Shown one piece after another: positions 46,460-55,502 of a stretch of DNA of 64,000 nucleotides. Position 1 is the first letter of the stretch; every line of letters starts with the position of its first letter. A program made the translations under genes and the position numbers. Below the pieces are notes generated by a model that saw only the letters and a program-made list of their open reading frames with translations, did no database searches and had not been told where the DNA came from. Origin of the DNA: Chlamydia pneumoniae TW-183 (GTDB lineage: Bacteria > Chlamydiota > Chlamydiia > Chlamydiales > Chlamydiaceae); the NCBI RefSeq assembly GCF_000007205.1, contig NC_005043.1, forward strand, positions 806,001 to 870,000. Direction: 5' to 3'.

Positions 46460-47784
46460 GTTTAGGATCAAATTTAGGAAATCGTTTTAAAAATCTACAG
46501 ATTGCTCGTACTTTATTAGGCGAACAAGCTGTTTTAGGTCTACGTAGTTCGGTAATTCTAGAAACAGAAGCCTTGTTATTACCGGGATCTCCTCCAGAGT
46601 GGGACCTTCCTTATTTTAATTCGGTACTTGTAGGGGAAACCACCCTATCTTTGCGAGAACTACTGGTTACTATCAAACAGATAGAGAAGGTGGTAGGTAG
46701 AGCAGAGGAGTCGCCCCCATGGTCTCCTCGAACCATAGATGTAGATATTTTGCTTTATGGTGACGAGTCTTTTTGTTGTGATCACACCGAGATAACGATT
46801 CCTTTGTCCAATTTGTTATCACGTCCTTTTTTGATTGCTTTAATAGCATCTCTTTGTCCTTATCGTCGATTTTGCACTCAAGGTTCTCCTTATCACAACT
46901 TTACATTTGGAGAGTTGGCGCATCACCTTCCCTCACCTCCAGGGATGATTCGTAGGAGTTTATCTCCAGATACGATGTTGATGGGGGTGGTAAATGTGAC
47001 TAACGACTCTATGTCTGATGGGGGCATGTTTTTAGATCCAGAAAAAGCAGTGGCTCAAGCTGAGAAGTTATTTACAGAGGGCGCTGCAGTTATAGATTTT
47101 GGAGCTCAAGCAACAAACCCTAAAGTAAAGCAGTTTTTATCTGTAGATCAAGAATGGGAGCGTCTGGAGCCTGTTTTAAGGTTGTTAAAAGAGACTTGGT
47201 CCAATAGAAAACAATATCCAATCATCTCTTTAGATACGTTTTATCCTGAAATTATTCTTAGGGCTATGGATATTTATCCGATCCAGTGGATTAATGATGT
47301 CTCTGGGGGATCACAGTCTATGGCTGAGGTCGCTAGGGATTGTGAGCTATCCTTGGTTATGAATCACTCGTCTTCGCTTCCTGTGGATCCTAAAAATATC
47401 TTGTCGTTTTCTGTCCCTATTGGAGAGCAACTGTTGAGCTGGGGTGAGAAGCAACTTAAGATGTTTTCTGATGTTGGTCTGAACGCAAATCAGGTGATTT
47501 TTGATCCCGGTATAGGTTTTGGGAAGGGGGCTGCGCAATCTTTGGCTACTTTGTATGAGATTGCGAAATTTAAGCGTTTGGGATGCCCTATCCTTATTGG
47601 ACATTCTCGAAAATCGTTCTTATCTTTATTTGGTAATCATGATCCCAAGGATCGTGATTGGGAAACCGTAGGTCTATCTATACTCTTACAACAACAAGGT
47701 GTGGACTACTTGCGAGTGCATAATGTTGCTGCTCATCAAAAAGCTTTATCAGTAGCTGCTTGTGAAGCCTGTGCACCCATCTAA
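46432..47784 (+). CDS. folP: Bifunctional HPPK-DHPS (FolK-FolP fusion)
   Basis: A 450-residue fusion. Residues 1-150 are [20 protein letters not shown] and [14 protein letters not shown], which binds magnesium. Residues 175-450 are [48 protein letters not shown] and [10 protein letters not shown]. It pyrophosphorylates hydroxymethyl-dihydropterin and joins it to p-aminobenzoate. It sits mid-operon with overlaps on both sides. Fusions of this type also occur in plants and other chlamydiae. Confidence 0.95.
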
Positions 47785-47809
47785 TTTTGAAAATCCTCTA
47801 GGTGTCGAG

Positions 47810-48322
47810 ATGTGTAAAAATAGAGGGGTCCGCGGGATCGTGGCTTGTGATCCTAGAGGGGTGATAGGTTTAGAAGGAAAGCTTCCTTGGCATTACCCTG
47901 AAGATCTCCAATTTTTTTCTGAAACCATACAAAAATTTCCTATTGTTATGGGAAGAAAGACTTGGGAAACACTTCCTAGGAAGTATTTTGTTGATAGAGC
48001 AGTCGTCGTGTTTTCTCATGAAAAACGACAGGGAGTGCACGGGGAGATCTGGGTAACTTCTTTAGAAGAATTCCTGCTCTTAGATCTTTCTTCGCCGACA
48101 TTTTTAATCGGTGGTGGTGAGCTTTATTCTCTTTTCTTAGAAAATCAAATTGTTCGAGATTTTTTTATTTCTCATATCAAAAAAGAATATGCTGGTGATA
48201 CATTTTTCCCTTTGTCCTTGCTAGAGACATGGACCAAAACTGTGCTTAGAGATACCCAAAAGATCACAACGTGTTACTATGAAAATCACCACAGTCAAAA
48301 CACCAAAAATATATCCTTATGA
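47810..48322 (+). CDS. folA: Dihydrofolate reductase
   Basis: About 170 residues from MCKNRGVRGIVACDPRGVIG; a GTG at 47762 would overlap folKP and adds 16 residues with no family match, so 47810 is preferred. DHFR motifs are present: GLEGKLPWHYPEDLQFF, VMGRKTWETLP and FLIGGGELYSLF. It reduces dihydrofolate to tetrahydrofolate. It overlaps the next gene by 44 bp. Chlamydia has ThyX (also in this window), which spares folate oxidation, yet keeps DHFR. Confidence 0.93.
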   Translation: MCKNRGVRGIVACDPRGVIGLEGKLPWHYPEDLQFFSETIQKFPIVMGRKTWETLPRKYFVDRAVVVFSHEKRQGVHGEIWVTSLEEFLLLDLSSPTFLIGGGELYSLFLENQIVRDFFISHIKKEYAGDTFFPLSLLETWTKTVLRDTQKITTCYYENHHSQNTKNISL

Positions 48323-49019
48323 TGACCTATATTCTATTCTAGAGTCTTCATTGCCTAAGTTAAACGAACGCTCTATTGTTGTGATTACGTCTAAGATAGT
48401 CTCTTTATGTGAAGGTGCTGTTGTAGAACTTGAGAAGGTTTCTAAAGATGAATTAATAAAGCAAGAAGCAGATGCCTATGTTTTTGTAGAGAAATACGGC
48501 ATATATCTAACTAAGAAGTGGGGGATACTCATTCCTTCAGCGGGGATTGACGAGTCCAATGTTGAAGGTTATTTTGTGTTGTATCCTAGGGATTTTTTGC
48601 TTTCCGTGAATACTCTAGGGGATTGGTTAAGGAATTTCTATCATCTCGAGCATTGCGGAATCATTATATCGGATAGTCATACGACTCCGTTGCGTCGGGG
48701 AACTATGGGTTTAGGCTTATGTTGGAATGGTTTTTTCCCTTTATATAATTATGTAGGAAAACCAGATTGTTTTGGTCGTGCTTTGAAGATGACTTATAGC
48801 AATTTATTAGATGGTTTATCGGCAGCTGCGGTTCTTTGTATGGGAGAGGGAGACGAGCAGACTCCCATTGCTATTATAGAGGAAGCTCCCAAGATTACCT
48901 TCCATTCTTCTCCAACTACATTACAAGATATGAGCACTTTAGCAATCGCTGAGGATGAAGATTTATATGGTCCTCTGCTACAATCTATGGCATGGGAAAC
49001 TCCCGCACCAACCTCCTGA
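48279..49019 (+). CDS. CofE-like gamma-glutamyl ligase, probable folylpolyglutamate synthase substitute
   Basis: A 246-residue protein with CofE/F420-0 gamma-glutamyl-ligase features: SIVVITSKIVSLCEGAVV, KYGIYLTKKWGILIPSAGIDESN, ISDSHTTPLRRGTMGLGL and a late GEGDEQTP. Chlamydiae lack F420, and comparative and genetic work proposed this family (CT611) as a FolC replacement adding glutamate to folate. It lies between folA and the CADD gene. The function is known by family, not seen directly. Confidence 0.82.
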   Translation: MKITTVKTPKIYPYDDLYSILESSLPKLNERSIVVITSKIVSLCEGAVVELEKVSKDELIKQEADAYVFVEKYGIYLTKKWGILIPSAGIDESNVEGYFVLYPRDFLLSVNTLGDWLRNFYHLEHCGIIISDSHTTPLRRGTMGLGLCWNGFFPLYNYVGKPDCFGRALKMTYSNLLDGLSAAAVLCMGEGDEQTPIAIIEEAPKITFHSSPTTLQDMSTLAIAEDEDLYGPLLQSMAWETPAPTS

Positions 49020-49025
49020 GGTATT

Positions 49026-49700
49026 ATGACATCCTGGATAGAATTACTTGATAAGCAAATTGAAGATCAACATATGTTAAAGCACGAATTTTATCAGCGT
49101 TGGTCTGAAGGAAAGTTAGAAAAACAACAACTTCAAGCTTATGCCAAAGATTACTATTTACATATTAAAGCATTTCCTTGTTACCTTTCAGCGCTGCATG
49201 CTCGCTGTGATGACTTGCAGATTCGTAGACAAATTCTTGAGAATCTCATGGATGAAGAAGCTGGAAATCCTAATCACATAGATTTATGGAGACAGTTTGC
49301 TTTATCTCTTGGAGTTTCTGAAGAGGAGCTTGCCAATCATGAATTCAGTCAGGCTGCTCAAGATATGGTAGCGACATTTCGCCGCTTATGCGACATGCCA
49401 CAACTTGCCGTGGGTTTAGGCGCTCTCTATACTTATGAGATTCAGATTCCTCAAGTCTGTGTAGAGAAAATCCGTGGTTTGAAAGAATATTTTGGAGTTT
49501 CTGCTCGAGGCTATGCATACTTTACTGTACATCAAGAAGCTGATATTAAACATGCCAGCGAAGAGAAAGAAATGCTACAAACTTTGGTAGGCAGAGAGAA
49601 TCCTGATGCTGTTTTGCAAGGATCACAAGAAGTTTTAGATACTCTATGGAACTTTTTGAGCTCTTTTATTAATTCAACGGAGCCTTGTTCTTGTAAGTAG
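49026..49700 (+). CDS. CADD, PqqC-like oxygenase making p-aminobenzoate; death-domain-associating protein
   Basis: A 224-residue all-helical heme-oxygenase/PqqC-fold protein. Metal-binding residues appear in MDEEAGNPNHIDLW, YEIQIP and HQEADIKHASEE. CADD of C. trachomatis (CT610) is reported to bind host death domains and to make p-aminobenzoate by sacrificing one of its own tyrosines. A ribosome site (GAGGT) precedes the ATG, six bases after the CofE-like gene. Placement at the end of the folate operon fits the p-aminobenzoate role. Confidence 0.92.
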   Translation: MTSWIELLDKQIEDQHMLKHEFYQRWSEGKLEKQQLQAYAKDYYLHIKAFPCYLSALHARCDDLQIRRQILENLMDEEAGNPNHIDLWRQFALSLGVSEEELANHEFSQAAQDMVATFRRLCDMPQLAVGLGALYTYEIQIPQVCVEKIRGLKEYFGVSARGYAYFTVHQEADIKHASEEKEMLQTLVGRENPDAVLQGSQEVLDTLWNFLSSFINSTEPCSCK

Positions 49701-49767
49701 TATCTTGGCAGGTCTAGAATTTTTGGATCTTATTAGCTTAAAAAATAGGATCATGCATCTGTAAACA

Positions 49768-49803
49768 GAATCCCCCCTCCTAAAGTATTAGAAGGGGGGA
49801 TTC
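49768..49803. terminator. Terminator hairpin between the folate operon and recA
   Basis: GAATCCCCCCT (49768-49778) pairs with AGGGGGGATTC (49793-49803). It is GC-rich, lies between convergent genes, and is followed by TTTGTC on the plus strand. Confidence 0.75.
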
Positions 49804-49857
49804 TTTGTCTCAAGGTAATTTGTAGAATCTCTATGTTTTCTATTTAGAAATTACAAT

Positions 49858-50919
49858 TTAAGCTTCTACTGTTTGAGCAGGAACTTCCTGAGGTGTTTCA
49901 TTAGCATGAACAGAGGGAGTTTTATTCGCTGCAATTACATCGTAGATGCGCTTCTCAATTTCCTTAAAAAGCTTTCTATTACGTTTAAGTTCTTCACGAA
50001 CAAATTCTCTTCCCTGTCCTAACTTCTTCTCTTGATAGTTGAACCAAGAACCTTTTTTCTCAATAATATTATATTCGACAGCAAGATCTAGGATACAACC
50101 TGCAGAAGAAATCCCTTCATTGAATAGGATGTCAAATTCTGCGATTCTGAATGGAGGAGCAAGTTTATTTTTAGCTACCTTCACTTTAATTCGATTTCCG
50201 ATGTCAGAGTTATCACTGCCTTTTATTGAACCTATACGGCGAATATCTAATCGTATTGAAGAGTAGAATTTTAAGGCACGTCCTCCCGTAGTAGTTTCTG
50301 GGTTTCCGAAGCTAACACCGATTTTCTCTCGGATTTGGTTAATGAACACTGCACAGGTTTGGCTACGTGATAGGGTAGCGGTGAGCTTGCGTAATGCTTG
50401 AGACATCATACGAGCTTGTAGGCCTACGTGTACATCACCGATGTCTCCTTCGAGTTCGCTTTTAGGAACTAAAGCGGCTACAGAGTCAATAACGATAACA
50501 TCGACAGCTCCTGAACGCGCGAGCAATTCTGCTATGCTTAATGCATCTTCACCACAGTCGGGTTGAGAAATCATAAGATCATCGATATTGACGCCAATAA
50601 GAGATGCATAACTAGGATCTAAAGCATGTTCAGCATCTATATAGGCAGCAACACCGCCCATTTTTTGAGCATTCGCGACAATATGGGTAGCTAGTGTCGT
50701 TTTCCCTGAGGATTCAGGACCAAAGATTTCGATCACCCGTCCTTTGGGGACCCCATGAATTCCAAGAGCTAAGTCTAAAGATAAAGCTCCTGTTTTGATG
50801 GTGGAGATTTCATGTGTGGCAGAGTGTCTTCCTAAACTCATGATGGACCCAGCGCCGAATTGCTTTTCAATATAAGCAACAGCAGCTTCTAGAGCCTTTT
50901 TTCTATCAGGTAAATTCAT
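49858..50919 (-). CDS. recA: Recombinase RecA
   Basis: About 353 residues from [13 protein letters not shown] at 50919; the ATG at 50943 is rejected because AGAGGAG sits eight bases before 50919 and normal RecA length results. Walker [36 protein letters not shown] and [21 protein letters not shown] (loop L2) are intact. It catalyses strand exchange, loaded by RecBCD encoded elsewhere in the window. No LexA-type box was noticed upstream, in line with the lack of an SOS response in chlamydiae. Confidence 0.97.
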   Translation of the reverse strand: MNLPDRKKALEAAVAYIEKQFGAGSIMSLGRHSATHEISTIKTGALSLDLALGIHGVPKGRVIEIFGPESSGKTTLATHIVANAQKMGGVAAYIDAEHALDPSYASLIGVNIDDLMISQPDCGEDALSIAELLARSGAVDVIVIDSVAALVPKSELEGDIGDVHVGLQARMMSQALRKLTATLSRSQTCAVFINQIREKIGVSFGNPETTTGGRALKFYSSIRLDIRRIGSIKGSDNSDIGNRIKVKVAKNKLAPPFRIAEFDILFNEGISSAGCILDLAVEYNIIEKKGSWFNYQEKKLGQGREFVREELKRNRKLFKEIEKRIYDVIAANKTPSVHANETPQEVPAQTVEA

Positions 50920-51290
50920 GTAAATGCTCCTCTTGGTTTCCATATTCCCCAGAGAATAGTTCTGTTTCTCTGAGAATCGAGAGAAATAGAGAAGTTCTTC
51001 TCATAGTTAGTTGAGAGATTTGGGGGTGGAAGGTTTTAGATGATGTGTATCATTCTGTATTGTTTTGCTCTCTATGCATACTTGAATTTGCCATGGCAGT
51101 CAAGGCAAAAAGTAACTTCAAGATGGCTTGTTATTTCTCAATAAATTTAAGAAAAGCACTAGAATACAAGGACCTTAGTTTCAGATAGTATATCTAAATT
51201 ATGAAACTGAAAAAATAGATCTATTGGATGCCGAGATTCCTTTAACAAGGGAAACTATTTTCAAAAAATCAAAAGAACTTCTTCTTATTT
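50920..51290. other. 371-bp gap upstream of recA
   Basis: It should hold the recA promoter. A 31-codon frame (51093-51188, starting MAVKAKSNFK) has no ribosome site and is not called. No hairpin or RNA gene is evident. Confidence 0.45.
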
Positions 51291-51833
51291 CTAACATAAA
51301 TAGATTTGGGAAAGGGGGATGTCATGACTTTCTTGGGGAAGTCTATCGATTTTTTGTTCGCAGTAGCCGATGCCGATGGTTCGTATAGAGGGATAGGGAT
51401 GTTGTGCTAACCAGCGATCGTAGAAACCGTGACCATAACCAAGCCGATAGCCCTGCTGATCAAAGGCAAGGCCCGGAACGAGCACGTGGGTAATCTTATC
51501 ACTCGAGATCGGTGTTTGTTTCGAGAAGGGATCTTTGGGATGCACAACGGAAATAAGATCGTCTATCGAGGGGATAAGAACAGGATAGAGGTTTTCCTGA
51601 TCAATCTTGGGAAGAGCTAGGGTACATTTCTGGATAAGTATGCGATTTGCTTCTTGCATGTCTATTTCGTGATTGAAAGAGACAAAAGAGAGAACGACGC
51701 TCTCTTTAGAAAAGCTGCGAACGAAAGAGGCCACTGCAGAAGAGGCCTCATGCTTGCGTTCTTCAGAGAGATCCCTGCGTATAGAGATAAATAGTTTACG
51801 TAGTGCGGATTTCTCTATTTTAGGATCAGTCAT
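51291..51833 (-). CDS. ygfA: 5-formyltetrahydrofolate cyclo-ligase
   Basis: A 180-residue enzyme: N-terminal KSALRKLFISIRRDLS and the signature VPGLAFDQQGYRLGYGHGFYDRWL, with IGIGYCEQ following. It converts 5-formyl-tetrahydrofolate to the methenyl form with ATP, recycling folate. It is the last gene of a minus-strand operon after the MORN-type repeat protein (gap 9 bp). Confidence 0.93.
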   Translation of the reverse strand: MTDPKIEKSALRKLFISIRRDLSEERKHEASSAVASFVRSFSKESVVLSFVSFNHEIDMQEANRILIQKCTLALPKIDQENLYPVLIPSIDDLISVVHPKDPFSKQTPISSDKITHVLVPGLAFDQQGYRLGYGHGFYDRWLAQHPYPSIRTIGIGYCEQKIDRLPQESHDIPLSQIYLC

Positions 51834-51842
51834 AGGGAAGTT

Positions 51843-53129
51843 CTAGTTGAGCAAAGGTTTGCCGTCCTGATAGGGGATTTTTTTAGTAATAGTTCCCGCC
51901 GACGAGAAAAATACTGCAGTCCCACAACCACGATCTATTTTAGAGTAGGGATGACGGTCTCCAGGGCGGAAGTACTCTCCTTTAATTAGAAGATCATTAT
52001 CATACTCTTCGGTCGCCATGATCTGTCCTTCAGGGTAGTAAATGGTCAGTAACCCGGATTTTTTGTTATTTACGAGTTCTTTACAACTTTCTAAGGTTCC
52101 TCCGGGATACCAAGTTTTTACTATCCCATTTAAAATTCCTTCATGCCAATTAAGAAGCAGCTTGGGTTTCCCTGTCTCAGGATAAAAGAAAAATTCTTCT
52201 CCGTGCTTCGCGCCTTGCAAAAGGTTATACGTTTGGACAATCTGTGTTCCGGAGTTGTCGAATCTGGTAACTTTTCCATAAGGTTTCCCTCGGTAAAATG
52301 CCCTAGTTTCTATAACGGCATACTTGCCGTAGATTGCTTGAATGCCGTTCCCTTCGTGTATAGTCGCATAGATTTCGTGAGTTTGAGGATCTAAGTACTC
52401 TGCTTTTAGGAGTCGTCCCTCATGATATTCTTCCCAGGCTAAAACATCTTCTTCGGAATCTTCGCTGTAGCGAATCGAAAGACCGTGTCTTTTGCCTTGT
52501 TGGTAATTCTGTTCTTTGAGCAGTTTCCCCGAAGATGTGTATGTCAGGAATTTACCTTGAGGAACTCCCTTATGATAGGGACACTCTTTCCAAATATTCC
52601 CATTAGTATGGTAATACACCGAAGATCCTTCGAGCAGCCCTTTTTCATAGACGATAGCGGCTTCTAAGATACCTTCATCATTATAGGCAAATGTAGTTTG
52701 ATCAAATAGCCAGCCAGACTCTGCTGAGGGATGAAGATCCGCAATACCTCCGATAACCTCAGCTTGGATTTTGATATTCCCGTTGACGTGCCATTCACGA
52801 TATCTTCCATAAGCACGATTATTGAGACACTCCAGGTACTGCTTAATTTGCCCGTTAGTGTGATAGGCTGTTAAACAAGAAACGTTATCTCCGCGTTTGT
52901 TTTTATACATCCTCATGACCTTTTGATAGGGCTGGGGAGCAAGAAAGTCTACCTTGGTGTATTTCTTTAGCTTCTCTTTAGAGCAAATAGTTTCTGACAG
53001 GCCGTTTCTATCAATGATATTGATCCCTGTAAGGGTGAGTTTCTCATAGTCACCTGTTTTCCCATAAATGGGACTCATGGCAATTAGAGAAGAACATAGA
53101 AATAAGCAAAAGAGTTTTTTTATATCCAT
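51843..53129 (-). CDS. Secreted MORN-type (YwqK-like) repeat protein
   Basis: A 428-residue protein with a signal peptide (KKLFCLFLCSSLIAMSPIYG) and at least seven repeats of about 22 residues built on 'Y/W-x-x-x-G-x-(I/L)'. Examples are YHTNGQIKQY, WHVNGNIKIQ, YHTNGNIWKE, YTSSGKLLKE, WYPGGTLESC and YYPEGQIMAT. These are MORN_2/YwqK-type repeats, expected to form an extended beta structure. It likely acts in the periplasm or at the outer membrane. It overlaps the preceding gene by 10 bp; the ligand is unknown. Confidence 0.75.
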   Translation of the reverse strand: MDIKKLFCLFLCSSLIAMSPIYGKTGDYEKLTLTGINIIDRNGLSETICSKEKLKKYTKVDFLAPQPYQKVMRMYKNKRGDNVSCLTAYHTNGQIKQYLECLNNRAYGRYREWHVNGNIKIQAEVIGGIADLHPSAESGWLFDQTTFAYNDEGILEAAIVYEKGLLEGSSVYYHTNGNIWKECPYHKGVPQGKFLTYTSSGKLLKEQNYQQGKRHGLSIRYSEDSEEDVLAWEEYHEGRLLKAEYLDPQTHEIYATIHEGNGIQAIYGKYAVIETRAFYRGKPYGKVTRFDNSGTQIVQTYNLLQGAKHGEEFFFYPETGKPKLLLNWHEGILNGIVKTWYPGGTLESCKELVNNKKSGLLTIYYPEGQIMATEEYDNDLLIKGEYFRPGDRHPYSKIDRGCGTAVFFSSAGTITKKIPYQDGKPLLN

Positions 53130-53704
53130 CGACTTATAGCCTCAGCATGTGTTAACCAGACCTCATTTCCTAGAGGCGTAGTTTGTTTTGTCATTTTCCA
53201 ACAGGTGAAGAAAACTAGGGGCGCGACAGGGTTCTCTGGGTTGAAAAGAGAAAACAAGGACTCGATATCTTCATTATCCATTTCAGTAGCTTGCTCTAGA
53301 CGCACAAATGCAAAGTCATTGTGCATTTGTTCGCAGTTCCAGACGAGCTGGTGATTTGATTTTTCTAGAGCACGCTTTCTTTCCCAAACTTCTTTACTTT
53401 GTGCTAGCAAAGAATTTGAGTTTAATTTGTTTAAACGTTCGCGTTCTTTGGATAGAGGGCGTAATTGCTTGCAAGAGGCATTTAAACTTTCTATTGAGAG
53501 GTTATTGCGATCCTTAGAAATGCGAGCATTGTGTTTGATCACCTGATCTTCATGATCTCTTATAACTTTCAGTGTGAGAATCTGAGAATTTAGATCAGAC
53601 CAACGCTGAGAGATCTTCACGTGATTTATGGTAATCGCTAGGACGGGAAGTATACTCAAAAGAGAAAGAAAACTAAGAATTAAAATAGAAATCCATTTTT
53701 TCAT
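53120..53704 (-). CDS. Single-pass membrane coiled-coil protein (CT647-like)
   Basis: A 194-residue protein with an N-terminal membrane anchor (WISILILSFLSLLSILPVLAIT), then a coiled coil (residues about 30-125, charged heptads), and a short C-terminal region. The order 'anchor, coiled coil, small domain' is like GspM/PilO subunits, and the gene directly follows the GspL/PilM-like one (8-bp gap). No diagnostic GspM residue is seen, so this role is speculative. Confidence 0.6.
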   Translation of the reverse strand: MKKWISILILSFLSLLSILPVLAITINHVKISQRWSDLNSQILTLKVIRDHEDQVIKHNARISKDRNNLSIESLNASCKQLRPLSKERERLNKLNSNSLLAQSKEVWERKRALEKSNHQLVWNCEQMHNDFAFVRLEQATEMDNEDIESLFSLFNPENPVAPLVFFTCWKMTKQTTPLGNEVWLTHAEAISRWI

Positions 53705-53712
53705 AAGACGTC

Positions 53713-55104
53713 CTAAGAGCTTAATGTAAATTGTAGTTTAAAAGATCGTTGATCTTCTAGAGACTCTGAAACATGTTGTAGCTTGGGGTGACTCGATATT
53801 TTTTTTAAGAATTGAGGGATGTCTTCAGGTTGTCCTTGTCCCTTGACTTCAACTAAGGCACTGTAGGGGAGAGAGGGGTTATCTTTTGAGGGATAACTTG
53901 TCATGGTATAGGAGAAATACGAGAACTTTATTGAGGGGCTGCTTTTCCCAAGGGCAAGAAGAAATTTTAATGTTTGCTCACTTGTGGGAATTGTAGGCAA
54001 GAGTGGGTAGTTGGAAGCCGAGTTCTTCTTTCCGATTGCCTTTACTGTTTTTTCTGCGGCCCTTAAAGATCTTGGGAGCACGCCCTCTTCAGGACAAGCG
54101 AAAGCAAAATGGTTCGAAGCTGAGGAAGAAAGAGATTTAAGTTTTAACACGGATCCCAGACTTACGACTACCGTAGCCATGAGGGCATACTTCCCTATCA
54201 ACAGAGAGGAGCGTAGCAGCCAATGTTTTTGGGCTGCTGGGGAAACTGAGGTAGCGTCATAGGGAAAAGTTAGAGGTCGTCTTGAGGCCCCATGGTGGGC
54301 AGCAGCAATAGTATCTCCATAAATTTCCCAATCCTCGTCTTCCACTCCATAAGTCATAGATTGACAGACCACAAGCGGGAGAGACAGTTTTTGTTCTAAA
54401 ATTTTTTGTAGATTCGGGGATATCTGTGCGACGTGAATAGCAGGAAGCACAGTTTGTGGGAATGTTTCTTGTATATACTGCAACGTTGCATGGATGTCGT
54501 CGCAGCTTTTTTTCGTTGAGTGGTTGCTAAAAGAACGAGCTACAGCAATGGCATGATTTTTTACAAAAATGCAGGTAACTTCTTCAGAACCGCCATAGAT
54601 AAGAAGATATGCGGGCAGGCTCTTTAAAGGGCTCTGTTCTGCTAGAAAAAAAATATCGGCAGCACGACAAGAGAGTTTATCAGGGAAAATCTGAGCCTGG
54701 GACAGAAAAGAAAGTTCTTTTTTGAGTGTATTTTTTTGAGCAATCCATAGGGTCAGAGGAGTTTCTCCTCTATCCGTCGGTTTGCCTAGTTGTGGCTGTA
54801 CAATCAGAGATTCCCAGGGTAGGGCAAGACTTGCTTCTAGATTTGTGAGAGCTACTTTTAAAATATTTTTTCTATTTTTAAGGGATGAGGAAGAACTTTT
54901 GACTAAGATGTCAGAGCCCTGCAGAGAGAAAGTCGTTGGTGCTGCAAAGTATTTTTTTGGGAGAGACCAGGTCTTTCCTTCGGGAATTTGTTCACAGTGA
55001 CAGACGATCCATCCTTTACATGTTTTCTGTAAAATTGCTATTTTAATAGTATTGTTTTCAGCTTTGGTTAGTCCAATATGATAAACAGGCAGCTTGAAAT
55101 TCAT
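53713..55104 (-). CDS. GspL/PilM-PilN-like membrane protein (CT646-like)
   Basis: A 463-residue protein. Residues 1-285 have the layout of a PilM/GspL actin-like domain: IGLTKAENNTIKIAIL, LEASLALPWESLIVQP, a run with LLIYGGSEEVTCIFV and IAVARSF, then a late GDTIAAAHHGA. One membrane helix (about 299-320) follows, then a linker and a C-terminal alpha/beta domain (about 375-463) like the GspL/PilN ferredoxin fold. By family this would be the inner-membrane platform of a type II system. No Walker motif is visible. The fold is inferred, not searched. Confidence 0.6.
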   Translation of the reverse strand: MNFKLPVYHIGLTKAENNTIKIAILQKTCKGWIVCHCEQIPEGKTWSLPKKYFAAPTTFSLQGSDILVKSSSSSLKNRKNILKVALTNLEASLALPWESLIVQPQLGKPTDRGETPLTLWIAQKNTLKKELSFLSQAQIFPDKLSCRAADIFFLAEQSPLKSLPAYLLIYGGSEEVTCIFVKNHAIAVARSFSNHSTKKSCDDIHATLQYIQETFPQTVLPAIHVAQISPNLQKILEQKLSLPLVVCQSMTYGVEDEDWEIYGDTIAAAHHGASRRPLTFPYDATSVSPAAQKHWLLRSSLLIGKYALMATVVVSLGSVLKLKSLSSSASNHFAFACPEEGVLPRSLRAAEKTVKAIGKKNSASNYPLLPTIPTSEQTLKFLLALGKSSPSIKFSYFSYTMTSYPSKDNPSLPYSALVEVKGQGQPEDIPQFLKKISSHPKLQHVSESLEDQRSFKLQFTLSS

Positions 55105-55205
55105 AGCTCAAGAATTCTTAAAATATAAAGGCAGCTATTTTAATGGATAGAGGGCTCTTTTTCAAGAAAAACACATATTAATTATAATTAAGAGAGTAAA
55201 ATATA

Positions 55206-55502
55206 ATGCTATCTTATTTGTTAAGAACGGCTATTAATGTTTATAGCTTTCTAATTTTAGCCTATATCTTTGCTTCTTGGGTCCCTGATTGCCAGTCTGC
55301 GCGCTGGTACCAGTTGGTTTCCAAGTGTGTTGACCCTTTTTTGAATTTCTTTCGTCGCTTTGTTCCTAGAATTGGATTTATAGATCCCAGTCCTTTTGTT
55401 GGTCTGCTTTGCCTTGGAATCCTTCCTTTTGTTATATTAAGAGTCCTACGTTTTATTATTCTTAATATTTTTCATTCTCCATGGCTGCTCCAATATTTAT
55501 AA
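55206..55502 (+). CDS. yggT: YggT-family membrane protein
   Basis: A 98-residue protein with two hydrophobic helices. The YggT signature is present: SWVPDC, WYQLVSKCVDPFLNFFRRFVPRIGFIDPSPFVG, then a second helix. The family is linked to membrane biogenesis and osmotic or division functions in bacteria. It overlaps dus by 22 bp, so the two are an operon. Confidence 0.85.
   Translation: MLSYLLRTAINVYSFLILAYIFASWVPDCQSARWYQLVSKCVDPFLNFFRRFVPRIGFIDPSPFVGLLCLGILPFVILRVLRFIILNIFHSPWLLQYL

Noticed and set aside
51093-51188. 31-codon frame upstream of recA
   Set aside because: No ribosome site; peptide not recognisable.
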